Assembly (NCBI GenBank): GCA_017458335.1
Contig: JAFTFT010000004.1
Coordinates: 123,118-187,117, forward strand
DNA: 64,000 nt
DNA from: Oscillospiraceae bacterium
GTDB taxonomy: Bacteria; Bacillota; Clostridia; Oscillospirales; Oscillospiraceae
Direction of reading: 5' to 3'
The translations under genes and the position numbers were made by a program. Position 1 is the stretch's first letter. Every line of letters starts with the position of its first letter. The notes beneath the pieces were generated by a model. It was not told the DNA's origin and ran no database searches. It saw nothing but the letters and a program-made list of their open reading frames with translations. This document shows positions 43,605-52,679 of the stretch, in pieces.

Positions 43605-44438
43605 TCAGCTGTTCAGCATGCGGATATATTCCGGCAGGACCAGCTCGAATTTAACACCGTACCAGTGATTTGCATCACCCTGGGTTACCTCAATGCAGCC
43701 GAGGGTATAGTCTGCCGCGAGAGATGCCGCCTCATATGCGGTTTTGCCGCGAAGCAGGGCCCCGACAAAGGCGGACGCATAGACATCGCCGGTACCGTGA
43801 CAGCCCTTTGCGATTTTCCGGTGTTCGTAATAGGAGCGGATGCCGTTGTCCTGAACGACAACACCGGTTTTCCCGGGTTCATAACCGACACCGGTCAGGA
43901 TAATGGTTTTCGCCCCGGCGCCTGTAAGCCGATCCAGCAGATCGTTGATGTAAGCAGTGTCATACTCTTCCCGGTATTCTACGCCTGTCAGGAAGACGGC
44001 TTCGGTGATATTCGGAAGAATAATATCCGCGGAGAAGGCGAGACGCTTCATTGCCTCGACATATTCCGCGTTGAAGGCGGGATAGAGCTTCCCGTTATCG
44101 GCCATAGCGGGATCCACAATGCTCACGGCGCCGTCCGCGCTGCGGGTGCGGATGATGTCCCGGACATAGTCGATCTGTTCTGTACTGCCCAGGTATCCGG
44201 TATAGATCGCGTCAAAGAAGATCCCTTCCTTTGCCCAGTGGGCCGCAATGGCCGGAATGTCCTCGGTCAGATCACGGACAGTGAAGCCGCTGAATCCTGC
44301 GGTGTGAGTAGAGAGAACGGCTGACGGCAGGATACAGGTCTCCATGCCGGCGGCAGAGAGAATCGGCAGAGCTACCGTAAGAGAGCACTGACCGACGCAG
44401 GAAATGTCCTGAATGGTAAGGACCCTTTTGTATGACAT
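43605..44438 (-). CDS. pdxY: Pyridoxal/pyridoxamine kinase
   Basis: This is a ribokinase-fold kinase of about 277 residues that phosphorylates vitamin B6 forms. It has LTIQDISCVGQCSLTVALPILSAAG at the N-terminus, typical of the PdxK/PdxY and ThiD-like group, a DPAMADNGKLY motif near 115, and the anion-hole signature KGCHGTGDVYASAF near 210-223, with the catalytic Asp. The start MSYKRVL is chosen because GGAGG lies 7 nt upstream; ATG 44444 is too close to it. Confidence 0.9.
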   Translation of the reverse strand: MSYKRVLTIQDISCVGQCSLTVALPILSAAGMETCILPSAVLSTHTAGFSGFTVRDLTEDIPAIAAHWAKEGIFFDAIYTGYLGSTEQIDYVRDIIRTRSADGAVSIVDPAMADNGKLYPAFNAEYVEAMKRLAFSADIILPNITEAVFLTGVEYREEYDTAYINDLLDRLTGAGAKTIILTGVGYEPGKTGVVVQDNGIRSYYEHRKIAKGCHGTGDVYASAFVGALLRGKTAYEAASLAADYTLGCIEVTQGDANHWYGVKFELVLPEYIRMLNS

Positions 44439-44523
44439 GTTCATTCCTCCGATCGTTGGCATCGTCAAGCAGGAAACCGATACCCTGTGATGAGTCTGTT
44501 TTATCAACAGCACCCGTATCATA

Positions 44524-44561
44524 ACAGAAATCTGGCCCTATGAAAACGGCCAGATTTCTGT
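44524..44561. other. Perfect hairpin upstream of the pyridoxal kinase gene
   Basis: ACAGAAATCTGGCC and its complement form a 14-bp stem with a 10-nt loop. It lies between the end of the LysR gene (44674) and the kinase start, and lacks a T run on the minus strand. It may be a weak terminator or a leader structure. Confidence 0.5.
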
Positions 44562-44673
44562 AATTTTAGCATGCCAGAACAGAACAAATCAGAACGCCGG
44601 CAAAAACAGCGGTGAGCTGGTGGCTTTAGAGGGCTTTCAGGATCGCAGCCCTCCGCTCACGACGGCCACGCAC

Positions 44674-45546
44674 TCAAAAACTGCTTTGAACCTGTGCCAG
44701 AAACCTTTCGGCGATAGGCGTAAATGCCTGATATCGATTCCAGATCAGATACAGCCTTGTCTCCAGCGTTGGAAACAGCGGGCGAAACGTCAGTCCGCTG
44801 TTTTCCGATACGTCAACAAGATTGCGGAACGATAATTGATAGCCAAGGCCTTCCCGTACAAACATAGAGGCATTGTAGGCCAAACGGAAGGAGCCTTCCA
44901 GATGCAGTTCTTTGAACCGTTCTCCTGCCCATCCCCTGATGTCGCCTTCCCAGCCCTGCTCGGACGTGAAGAGCGGCAACCCGACCAGATCATCAATTCT
45001 GATCACATCTTTTTCAGCCAGTGGCGCATCGGCAGGGAGAATCAGACCCCATATGTCACCTTCCGGGAAGGCGATAGACTCATATTTCCTCTCGTTGGGC
45101 GCATCACAGATTACGGCAAAATCCAGCAGCCCCTTGTCCAGTTTCTCCGTGACCTGTTCCGTGTCTCCGCTGGTAATATGGTATGTAAGGCCGGGGTACC
45201 GTGCCTTCAGAATGTGAAGTTCCCGGGCAATGTAGCGGATCTGGTAGGACTCGGCAAGACCGAAGTACAGGTCGCCGCCTGTAAGATCATCCAGCGACAG
45301 GAACTCTTTTTCAATCTTGTCTGCCATCGAGATCAGATCCTCTGCGCGATCCCGAAGGAGAGCGCCCTCCTCTGTGAGCGCAATGCTGAAGCTGTGGCGG
45401 GTAAACAGCTTTTTGCCCAGTTCGTCCTCCAGCGATTTCAGCGCCTTGGAAAGTGTCGGCTGTGTCACATGAAGCATTTCGGCGGCTCGGGTCATGTTTT
45501 CTTCCCGGGCCACCGCGAGGAAATAGCGTAAGATCCGGATTTCCAA
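44674..45546 (-). CDS. LysR-family transcriptional regulator
   Basis: This is a regulator of about 290 residues. It has an N-terminal winged HTH (MTRAAEMLHVTQPTLSKALKSLEDELGKKLFTR) and a periplasmic-binding-like effector domain (from about 88). The start is set at TTG 45546 (LEIRILRYFL), with AAGGAG 9 nt upstream; ATG 45576 has only a weak site. It is transcribed away from the small gene and hydrolase at 45669-46923, which are its likely targets. Confidence 0.9.
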   Translation of the reverse strand: MEIRILRYFLAVAREENMTRAAEMLHVTQPTLSKALKSLEDELGKKLFTRHSFSIALTEEGALLRDRAEDLISMADKIEKEFLSLDDLTGGDLYFGLAESYQIRYIARELHILKARYPGLTYHITSGDTEQVTEKLDKGLLDFAVICDAPNERKYESIAFPEGDIWGLILPADAPLAEKDVIRIDDLVGLPLFTSEQGWEGDIRGWAGERFKELHLEGSFRLAYNASMFVREGLGYQLSFRNLVDVSENSGLTFRPLFPTLETRLYLIWNRYQAFTPIAERFLAQVQSSF

Positions 45547-45668
45547 AGAAAAACACTCCTTCTCTTGATATTCCATTCCGGAATTTCATGATATTCATTA
45601 TAACCATTAGCGCGTGAAAAAGCAATCCACTATAATGATGATGCAGAAATGAATCGGAGGAATCGGAT

Positions 45669-45884
45669 ATGGACGAAAGAATCACCCTTCGCAGTCAAAT
45701 GGAGGATGCCGGATGCGATGAATCCAGCATTGCCAGAGCCGAGGCGCTCTACGCCGCCGGCGCGAAGGAGGATCTGGTCCGGTGTCTGCGCTGCTGCCGC
45801 TGTGACCAGCTGGACGCACTGCATGATCGCCAGAAGCAGCTGGACCGTCTGGATCTGCTCATCCGGAAAGCACAACAGATGTGA
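45669..45884 (+). CDS. Small conserved Cys/Asp-rich protein of unknown function
   Basis: This 71-residue protein contains GCDESSIARAEALYAAG, LVRCLRCCRCDQLDALHDRQKQLDRLDLLIRKAQQ. It resembles a family of short Firmicutes proteins that end in a helix of this LHxxQKxLDxLDxLI type. A GGAGG site precedes the ATG. It is co-directional with the hydrolase at 45925 and is probably regulated by the divergent LysR gene. No function is known. Confidence 0.7.
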   Translation: MDERITLRSQMEDAGCDESSIARAEALYAAGAKEDLVRCLRCCRCDQLDALHDRQKQLDRLDLLIRKAQQM

Positions 45885-45924
45885 AGAAGAATGAATGATT
45901 GAGAAAAGGAGAGCGATCATCATA

Positions 45925-46923
45925 ATGAAAATCGAAAATCTGACGCTGACACAGGAATGGGACAAAACCTTCCCAAAGAGCGAAAAAGTGGACCACTGCA
46001 AAGTAAGCTTTGTCAATCGTTACGGGATCACGCTGGCGGCAGACATGTATGTGCCGAAAAACGCGGAGGGCAGACTTCCGGCCGTCGCCGTCTGCGGCCC
46101 CTTCGGTGCGGTCAAGGAGCAATGTGCCGGCCTTTACGCGCAGACCATGGCGGAGCGCGGCTTCTTGACGATTGCCTTTGACCCGTCCTTCACCGGCGAG
46201 AGCGGCGGCAATGTGCGCTATATGGCGTCCCCGGACATCAATACCGAGGACTTCATGGCGGCGGTGGATTTCCTCTCCCTGTGCGACAAAGTGGATCCCG
46301 ACCGTGTCGGTATCATCGGCATCTGCGGCTGGGGCGGCATGGCCCTGAACACCGCGGCACTGGATACCCGCGTCAAGGCAACGGTGGTCTCGACCATGTA
46401 CGACATGACCCGCGTGAGCGCGAAGGGGTACTTCGATGCCGAAGACAGCGAAGAAGCACGTTATGCCAAGCGCGCTGCCATGTGCGCCCAGCGCCTTGCC
46501 GATCTGAAGGCCGGGGAATACACGCTCGGCGGAGGCGTCGTCGATCCCCTGCCGGAGGATGCGCCCTACTTTGTGAAGGACTACTACGACTACTACAAGA
46601 CCCCGCGGGGCTACCATGCCAGATCCCTCAATTCCAACGGCGGCTGGAACGTGATCGGATGCGAATCCTTTCTTAATCAGCCGATCCTGCAGTACTCCAA
46701 TGAGATCCGTTCCGCAGTCCTGATCATGCACGGCGACAAGGCGCATTCCTGCTACATGGGGAAGGACGCCTATGCTGACATGGTAAAGGACAGCAAGTAC
46801 ACCGAAAACAAGGAACTGCTGATCATTCCCGGCGCTTCTCACACGGATCTGTATGATGGCGGCGGCAAGGACGCGATCCCCTTTGACAAGCTTCAGAGCT
46901 TCTTTGAAGAATACCTGAAATAA
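45925..46923 (+). CDS. Alpha/beta hydrolase (dienelactone-hydrolase-like)
   Basis: This is a cytoplasmic hydrolase of about 332 residues. The nucleophile elbow is GICGWGG near residue 135, with Cys in the place of Ser, as in dienelactone hydrolases. HGDKAHS and a C-terminal PGASHTDLYD give the Asp and His region. It belongs to the group that also contains acetyl-xylan-esterase-like YcjY proteins. The start is set at MKIENLTLTQEWDKTFP; ATG 45895 is possible. Substrate unknown. Confidence 0.85.
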   Translation: MKIENLTLTQEWDKTFPKSEKVDHCKVSFVNRYGITLAADMYVPKNAEGRLPAVAVCGPFGAVKEQCAGLYAQTMAERGFLTIAFDPSFTGESGGNVRYMASPDINTEDFMAAVDFLSLCDKVDPDRVGIIGICGWGGMALNTAALDTRVKATVVSTMYDMTRVSAKGYFDAEDSEEARYAKRAAMCAQRLADLKAGEYTLGGGVVDPLPEDAPYFVKDYYDYYKTPRGYHARSLNSNGGWNVIGCESFLNQPILQYSNEIRSAVLIMHGDKAHSCYMGKDAYADMVKDSKYTENKELLIIPGASHTDLYDGGGKDAIPFDKLQSFFEEYLK

Positions 46924-46948
46924 TCCGGGTCAGGGGAGGAGGCAGATC

Positions 46949-47974
46949 ATGAACGGGAAGAGACGCCTTGCGGCATGGATGGCTTTTGCGCTTGTTTTGA
47001 CCTGCCTGTCTGCCTGCCGGGCGGCAGTGCAGGCGGATTTCACCCCGGATACGGGAGCTCAGAGCGGGCTCAATGCTGCACGTACAGAGGAGCCCGATGG
47101 AGAAGGAGAGCCTATGGCGAGTCAGACGAATGTTGAGAAACAAACGGGTGTTTTTGATTTTGAGAGCAGAACGGTTTTGCTGAACAGCGGATACACGATG
47201 CCAATCATGGGACTCGGGACCTACGCGCTGGATCATGATGCCTGTGTCAACTCTGTCATGGCGCTGCTGGCAAACGGCGGAAGGCTGATCGATACCGCCT
47301 ATATGTACGGAAACGAAGAGGCCGTCGGTGAAGGTGTCCGCAGAGGAATGGAAGAATACGGCATTCCCCGTGAAGAGATCTTCGTCATCACCAAAATCTA
47401 CCCGAATCAGTTTCATGACCCGGAAGCCGCGATCGACATGGCGCTTGAAAAGCTGAACCTTGACTATGTTGACATGATGCTGCTGCACCATCCGGGAACA
47501 GACGATGTGAAGGCCTACAAAGCGATGGAGAAGTATGTGGAGCAGGGAAAAATCCGCTCACTCGGTCTGTCCAACTGGTATATCAAAGAACTGACCTCTT
47601 TCCTGCCGCAGGTCACGATCACACCGGCGCTGGTGCAGAACGAGATCCATCCATATTATCAGGAGAAGGATGTCGTGCCCTTTATTCAGGAGAAGGGCAT
47701 TGTGGTGCAGTGCTGGTATCCACTGGGAGGGAGAGGCTATACAGCCGACCTGCTGGGAAATGAAACGATCAAGGCCATTGCGGAAGCTCACGGAGTATCT
47801 TCCGCGCAGGTCATCCTCCGCTGGGATCTGCAGCGCGGCATCGTCGTGATTCCCGGTTCGAGCAACCCTGATCATATCAGAGAAAACCTTGACCTGTTTG
47901 GTTTTGAACTGACGGACGGTGAGATGAAGCAGATCAGTCAGCTTGACCGGAACGAAAAGCACGACTGGTATTGA
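46949..47974 (+). CDS. Aldo/keto reductase with lipoprotein signal
   Basis: This 341-residue protein begins with a type II signal sequence (LVLTCLSAC, lipidated Cys near 23) and a polar spacer to about 65. A complete aldo/keto reductase barrel follows. The tetrad is visible: Asp and Tyr in LIDTAYMYGNE, Lys in VITKIYP and His in MLLHHPG. The 2,5-diketogluconate-reductase-like end VIPGSSNPDHIREN binds NADPH phosphate. An NADPH enzyme outside the membrane is odd, so either the sequence is a recent fusion or the protein stays tethered inside. A bidirectional terminator follows. Confidence 0.87.
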   Translation: MNGKRRLAAWMAFALVLTCLSACRAAVQADFTPDTGAQSGLNAARTEEPDGEGEPMASQTNVEKQTGVFDFESRTVLLNSGYTMPIMGLGTYALDHDACVNSVMALLANGGRLIDTAYMYGNEEAVGEGVRRGMEEYGIPREEIFVITKIYPNQFHDPEAAIDMALEKLNLDYVDMMLLHHPGTDDVKAYKAMEKYVEQGKIRSLGLSNWYIKELTSFLPQVTITPALVQNEIHPYYQEKDVVPFIQEKGIVVQCWYPLGGRGYTADLLGNETIKAIAEAHGVSSAQVILRWDLQRGIVVIPGSSNPDHIRENLDLFGFELTDGEMKQISQLDRNEKHDWY

Positions 47975-48015
47975 GAAAGCAGGTGAATGCCGGTCACCAG
48001 ATTCCTGCTCACAGA

Positions 48016-48063
48016 AAAAGCTCCAATATAGTAGCATGTGAAGTCTGCTATATTGGAGCTTTT
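48016..48063. terminator. Bidirectional terminator after the aldo/keto reductase
   Basis: AAAAGCTCCAATATAG and its complement form a 16-bp stem with a 16-nt loop. It is suitable for both the plus-strand reductase and the minus-strand acetyltransferase ending at 48183. The gap 48064-48182 holds nothing I can assign. Confidence 0.8.
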
Positions 48064-48182
48064 GTGTCAGCGGCTTCTTTACCATGTGACAGGCTCGGAA
48101 AGCGGGTTTATTATTTTATGGAAGCCCGACAGAGCCTGCAGCCGATATAGACGATCACGGCATTCGCATGAGCATTCCAATA

Positions 48183-48767
48183 TTATTCCCTCTGTTCTGA
48201 CGGATCAAGCATGCGGATCACCTTTGCCGGGACGCCGCCCACAACGGCATAGTCAGGCACGTCTTTCGTGACGGCCGCACCTGCCGCAACAACAGCGTAT
48301 GCACCGATCGTTACGCCGGGGCAGATTGTGACGTTCATGCCGAGCCATGCGTTCTTCTTTACCAGCACTTTTCCATAGGTGTATCTGGTGTGGCGCTCAT
48401 TCATGTCATGGTTGATCGTGGCGATCCGCAGTCCCGGTGCAGCCATGGAACCGTCCTCGAATTCGATCCCTCCGGAGGCTGACAGAATGGCGGAGTGATT
48501 GATGAAAGCGCCCTTTCCGAACTTGACCCGATTTCCGAAATCGCAGATGAACGGGGTGAGGATCCGCACGTCATCCAGCTTTCTGCCAAACAGCTCTTCC
48601 AGATATCCCACATAGGCGGGATCGTCAGGCATCGTCGCGTTGGCCTTGGCGCAGAGTGTTCTGGCACGCATCATTTCTTCCACGGCCTCTTTGAAATAGG
48701 GTTCCCGGGTATCCGTCGGCCCGCCCTGATCCATCAGGTCGTATACATATCCTTTTCTATAGTCCAT
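48183..48767 (-). CDS. Maltose/galactoside O-acetyltransferase (LbH hexapeptide family)
   Basis: This 194-residue acetyl-CoA-dependent O-acetyltransferase forms a left-handed beta-helix. It has the N-terminal mac domain (YFKEAVEEMMRARTLCAKANAT) and hexapeptide repeats. NHDMNERHTRYTYGKVLVKKNAWLGMNVTICPGVTIGAYAVVAAGAAVTKDVPDYAVVGGVPAKVI contains the catalytic His region. It lies 11 nt after the flavodoxin gene in the same direction. Confidence 0.92.
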   Translation of the reverse strand: MDYRKGYVYDLMDQGGPTDTREPYFKEAVEEMMRARTLCAKANATMPDDPAYVGYLEELFGRKLDDVRILTPFICDFGNRVKFGKGAFINHSAILSASGGIEFEDGSMAAPGLRIATINHDMNERHTRYTYGKVLVKKNAWLGMNVTICPGVTIGAYAVVAAGAAVTKDVPDYAVVGGVPAKVIRMLDPSEQRE

Positions 48768-48778
48768 CTGTTTTCTCC

Positions 48779-49300
48779 TTACAGCAGGCCGTTTGCGGCC
48801 AGCCAGCGCTGTACGGCGCCTTTTGAATCTGCCGCGCTGCTTCCCGTGATGGAGAGACCGCTCTTCACAGTTGCGCCGGGGCAGCTGTGTTTGATGTCAC
48901 GCTCACTTCCGCCCATGCCGCTTCCTTCGTTGGTGCAAAGCGGAAGAATGGTTTTGCCGGAGAAATCGTAATGCTCAAGGAAGGTGAAGACGGCCATCGG
49001 CATGGTGCCCCAATAGTTCGGATAGGCAAGAACAATGGTATCATATCCGTCGATGGAGTCCGGCATGGATACAAGCTCCGGCCTTGCCTTCGACCGCAGA
49101 TCTTTCTTTGCCTCTTCGATGCAGGTCATATAAACCGGTGAGTAAGGATTCTTCATCTCGATTTTGAAGCTGTCCGCCGGAAGAAGCTCTTTCATGATGT
49201 TACAGACGATTTCCGTGTTGCCGACTTTCACATAACGCATTGCGCCGCCGAAGTAGTTTTCGTCCGCTCTGGAATAATACGCGATCAAAGTTTTAGCCAT
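48779..49300 (-). CDS. Flavodoxin
   Basis: This 173-residue FMN electron carrier has the phosphate loop region TLIAYYSRADENYFGGAMRYVKVGNTE at the N-terminus and YDTIVLAYPNYWGTMPMAVFTFLEHYDFSGKTILPLCTNEGSGMGGS, typical of the Flavodoxin_4 group. GAGGA lies upstream of the ATG. It is divergent from a LysR regulator with overlapping promoters, so it is probably controlled by it. Confidence 0.92.
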   Translation of the reverse strand: MAKTLIAYYSRADENYFGGAMRYVKVGNTEIVCNIMKELLPADSFKIEMKNPYSPVYMTCIEEAKKDLRSKARPELVSMPDSIDGYDTIVLAYPNYWGTMPMAVFTFLEHYDFSGKTILPLCTNEGSGMGGSERDIKHSCPGATVKSGLSITGSSAADSKGAVQRWLAANGLL

Positions 49301-49331
49301 TGCTGTTTTCCTCCTGTTCAGTTCTGATTAA

Positions 49332-49378
49332 ATTATACGCAATGACTATTGTAATGTCCAATTGGAATAGTGTATAAT
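49332..49378. promoter_or_regulatory. Overlapping divergent promoters with LysR-type palindrome
   Basis: On the plus strand TTGTAA (49349-49354) and TATAAT (49373-49378) are 18 bp apart. On the minus strand TGGACA (49360-49355) and TATAAT (49337-49332) are 17 bp apart. The palindrome TCCAATTGGA (49357-49366) sits between them and is a candidate LysR operator for the flavodoxin and lysR genes. Confidence 0.65.
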
Positions 49379-49409
49379 TGATTTAATTTTTAAATAGCAG
49401 GAGCGAGCG

Positions 49410-50297
49410 ATGACCACCAAACAGATTGACTATTGCATCGAACTGGCCCACACACTGAACTTCAGCCGGGCAGCAGAGAACATGTTTGTCAGCCAGCCGA
49501 CCCTGACCTATCAGATCAGACTGCTGGAAGAAGAGGTTGGTTTCACGATCTTTGAACGAAGCGGGAAAGGCGCAGCGCTGACGCCTGCAGGGACGCAGTT
49601 CGTTGCTTTCCTTGCAGGAATGCGGGAGGATCTGAAACGTGCCATCGAACAGGGGCAGAATTTCAGTGCAACATACCGGGACAGCATCTCCATCAGCCTC
49701 ATGGTTCGCCAGGCCGTATACTTTCTCCCGGAGGCCATACGGCTTTTTTCAGAGACAAACAGCGACGTTCAGATCACTCCTGTATTTCGGTATGAAAACG
49801 GAGTCGAATCCTTTCTGCGAAACGAAGTGGATATCCTGTTTGCCCTGAAAGAGCAGACAAAACAGATCCCCGGCATTGCCGTCCATGAACTGTTTGAAAG
49901 CCGGGTCTATCTGATTGCGGACAGAGCAGATCCGCTCGCGGGGAAGAATATCATCCAGGAAGAGGATCTCTACGGACGCACTCTTATGGTTGGCGGCGGC
50001 TCTCCTCCCGCGCTGAAGGCAGTGCAGCATCAATTGATCAATTCCGGGAAGATCCGGTATTTCAACAGTCCGGATCATGATACGACGCTGACGAATGTTG
50101 CCGCCGGAAGAGGCATCTGCCTCGCTCCCGGTTTCCTGAACGACCACAGCGGTCAGTTCGCCTGGATCCCCTATGACTGCAAAGAGTCGTTTTCCTGTGT
50201 CCTTTGCACCCATAAAGCGGATAAGCGTCCAAGCGTATCAGCGTTTATTGATATTCTGAGCAGCTTGTATCGAGAAGCTGTGGCATTCCCGCTGTAA
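49410..50297 (+). CDS. LysR-family transcriptional regulator
   Basis: This 295-residue regulator has an N-terminal HTH (IELAHTLNFSRAAENMFVSQPTLTYQIRLLEEEVGFTIFERSG) and an effector-binding domain from about residue 90. GGAG lies upstream of the ATG. It is divergently transcribed from flavodoxin. Its last codons lie in the first copy of a 42-bp tandem duplication. Confidence 0.92.
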   Translation: MTTKQIDYCIELAHTLNFSRAAENMFVSQPTLTYQIRLLEEEVGFTIFERSGKGAALTPAGTQFVAFLAGMREDLKRAIEQGQNFSATYRDSISISLMVRQAVYFLPEAIRLFSETNSDVQITPVFRYENGVESFLRNEVDILFALKEQTKQIPGIAVHELFESRVYLIADRADPLAGKNIIQEEDLYGRTLMVGGGSPPALKAVQHQLINSGKIRYFNSPDHDTTLTNVAAGRGICLAPGFLNDHSGQFAWIPYDCKESFSCVLCTHKADKRPSVSAFIDILSSLYREAVAFPL

Positions 50298-50371
50298 TGC
50301 TTGGTGCTTGCAACATATCTCGACACATTCCCGCTGTAATGCTTGGTGCTTGCAACATATCTCGACACATT
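50284..50371. repeat. 42-bp tandem duplication at the end of lysR
   Basis: Two exact 42-bp copies (50284-50325, 50326-50367), plus four bases of a third, begin CATTCCCGCTG. The first copy contains the lysR stop codon; the second reaches into the promoter of the next operon. Slipped replication or the edge of an insertion could explain it. Confidence 0.9.
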
Positions 50372-50378
50372 GTATAAT
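50350..50378 (+). promoter_or_regulatory. Promoter of the nuclease-helicase gene
   Basis: TTGCAA (50350-50355) and TATAAT (50373-50378) are 17 bp apart. The -35 box lies in the second copy of the tandem repeat and the -10 box just beyond it, so the junction created this promoter. Confidence 0.6.
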
Positions 50379-50519
50379 AAAACAGTCAACAATTATGAAT
50401 GTAATGTAATAAAGGCAAGATGCTTTGCAATTAGATCGTGATGGGCAGGCCCACAGATAATTATCAAACGAACACCTCTATGATGGCTTCAGGCTAGAAC
50501 AACTGGAAGGAGCGTTTCA

Positions 50520-52658
50520 ATGAATAAGACTCCCCGCTGTTTGTTCCACAGTAATCTTGCGGCTTTTTCTACCGCGGATGAAACTGGTATTTTTGGATTA
50601 TTATGCGACAACTACCATGGGGACGCGCTGACCACGACGCGGGAGGCTTGGAAGTCAGAGCTGTCGATTTTGAAGCAGGTTTTAGCTCCGTATCAAGCCG
50701 AAAATGGGCAGATCATTTTTGAGTATGATATTCCACGTCTTGGTAAAAGAATCGACGCAGTGCTACTTCTTCGCGGAATTATCTTCTGCCTTGAGTTCAA
50801 GGTCGGCGAAGCACATATCTTAGAGGCTGATGTAGACCAAGTATTGGATTATGCCCTTGATCTGAAAAACTTCCACAAGTTTAGTCAGGATAGGATTATT
50901 GTACCGATCCTGATTGCGACGAATTATCGATCGTCTTCTACCGACGTGCAGATGTCAACCTATGATGACATGGTGGTTAACCCATTGGTCACAGGTAAAG
51001 ACGGTCTTCACCAGATGATTAGAATGGTCATAAACAAGTACCCAGGTGAAGCCCCGGTCAACCCCAACTGGATTATCAGCCCCTATGCCCCTACGCCGAC
51101 GATTATCGAGGCGGCGAGGACTCTGTATGAGAATCATTCTGTTGAAAACATTACTCGGCACGAAGCAGATAAGGTTTCCACAGACCGAACAATCGCAACA
51201 ATTCTGCAAATCATTCACGACAGCAAAGTGGCACAGAAAAAGAGTATATGTTTTGTGACGGGTGTCCCCGGAGCGGGTAAAACCCTCGTCGGCCTAGATG
51301 TGGCTATTAGACAGACCTACCAAGGCCTCGACGAACCAGTGAAAGACGAAGGAGCTGTTTATCTGTCCGGCAATGGCCCTCTTGTAGCTGTGCTGACAGA
51401 AGCCCTTGCGCAGGACAATCAGAAACGTTGCCGCGAGAGGAATGAGAAAAAGAAGATGTCAGATTCTCGCCGCGAGGTGAGCAAGTCGATCCAGATGATC
51501 CACCGATATCGGGATAATATGTTGGCGAAAATCAAAAACCCTGTTGAAAACGGCATTCTTGAAATCGATCCAGAGAAGGCTATCAAGTTGGAACGGACTG
51601 GATATGGCGAGGTGGAGCACGTCGCCATATTCGATGAAGCGCAACGGGCATGGACGAAAAAGCGCCTTGCTGACTATCTCAAACGAGGGGGAACCTATGG
51701 CAACAAGCTAAAGGTTCCGAACTTCCCCATGTCGGAAGCGGCTTTCTTGATCTGGTCACTGAATCAACGAGAAGACTGGGCCACAATTATTTGCCTCGTT
51801 GGCGGTGGTCAGGAAATAAACACGGGTGAGGCGGGGATATCCGAATGGATTACTGCTTTGAATGAGCATTTCCCAGATTGGCATGTCTACATTTCTCCCA
51901 AACTAACCGAAGCAGAATACGCAGAGGGGAGAGTCAAAGAGCTATTGAAGGACAATCCCCATGTGACATACAATGAAGATCTGCATCTGGGTGTGTCGCT
52001 ACGTTCCTTTCGGGCGGAAAAGTTATCAGCATTTGTCCATTCCCTGCTGGCGTTTGATAACATTTCTGCATCGATTTATGCTGAAATCAAAGATAAATAT
52101 CCGATTGTGCTGACACGAGATATGGCGAAAGCGAGAAGATGGCTCCATGAGAGAGTAAGAGGTTCGGAACGCACGGGAATCCTTGTGACAAAAGAATCTG
52201 CCAGATTCAAGCCTTTGGCAGTACATATTTTACCGTCTGGAGACGAAAATGCGGTTCATTGGTTCCTGGAGGACAAAGCGGATACGCGGTCTTCAAATTA
52301 CTTGGAAGACGCCGCCACTGAAATTCAGGTGCAGGGCCTGGAACTTGATTATACCTGTGTGTTATGGGATGCGGATATGAGATACGATAATGGGAAGTGG
52401 CGCTATTATCGATTCAACGGGCAAACAAAATGGGCCGAGATGACGCCAACTAGTGAAAGCAAACAAGATTTGATAAAGTATATGCTAAATGCCTACCGTG
52501 TCCTACTCACCCGTGCAAGAATGGGCATGGTTATCTGCGTCCCAGAAGGAAATGGGAATAAAACTGCCACTGGTTTCTGGGAAGACAGCACCCGCCTTCC
52601 AGAGTATTACAACGGAACATATCAGTATCTAAAGAGCTTGGGGATCGAGGAAATCTGA
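50520..52658 (+). CDS. DUF2075 helicase with N-terminal nuclease-like domain
   Basis: This is a 712-residue protein. The N-terminal 200 residues show a PD-(D/E)xK-like core: RIDAVLLL near 77 and CLEFKVG near 91. A superfamily I-type helicase/ATPase (DUF2075, Schlafen-group-3-like) follows, with Walker A GVPGAGKT near 248, Walker B IFDEAQRAW near 370, and late motifs QVQGLELDYTCVLWD and AYRVLLTRARMGMVICVP near 603 and 660. GGAAGGAG precedes the ATG. It forms an operon with a Nudix gene. Such nuclease-helicase proteins occur in defence islands, though no defined role is known. Confidence 0.85.
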   Translation: MNKTPRCLFHSNLAAFSTADETGIFGLLCDNYHGDALTTTREAWKSELSILKQVLAPYQAENGQIIFEYDIPRLGKRIDAVLLLRGIIFCLEFKVGEAHILEADVDQVLDYALDLKNFHKFSQDRIIVPILIATNYRSSSTDVQMSTYDDMVVNPLVTGKDGLHQMIRMVINKYPGEAPVNPNWIISPYAPTPTIIEAARTLYENHSVENITRHEADKVSTDRTIATILQIIHDSKVAQKKSICFVTGVPGAGKTLVGLDVAIRQTYQGLDEPVKDEGAVYLSGNGPLVAVLTEALAQDNQKRCRERNEKKKMSDSRREVSKSIQMIHRYRDNMLAKIKNPVENGILEIDPEKAIKLERTGYGEVEHVAIFDEAQRAWTKKRLADYLKRGGTYGNKLKVPNFPMSEAAFLIWSLNQREDWATIICLVGGGQEINTGEAGISEWITALNEHFPDWHVYISPKLTEAEYAEGRVKELLKDNPHVTYNEDLHLGVSLRSFRAEKLSAFVHSLLAFDNISASIYAEIKDKYPIVLTRDMAKARRWLHERVRGSERTGILVTKESARFKPLAVHILPSGDENAVHWFLEDKADTRSSNYLEDAATEIQVQGLELDYTCVLWDADMRYDNGKWRYYRFNGQTKWAEMTPTSESKQDLIKYMLNAYRVLLTRARMGMVICVPEGNGNKTATGFWEDSTRLPEYYNGTYQYLKSLGIEEI

Positions 52659-52679
52659 TCATTGAATAATCAAAGAAAA

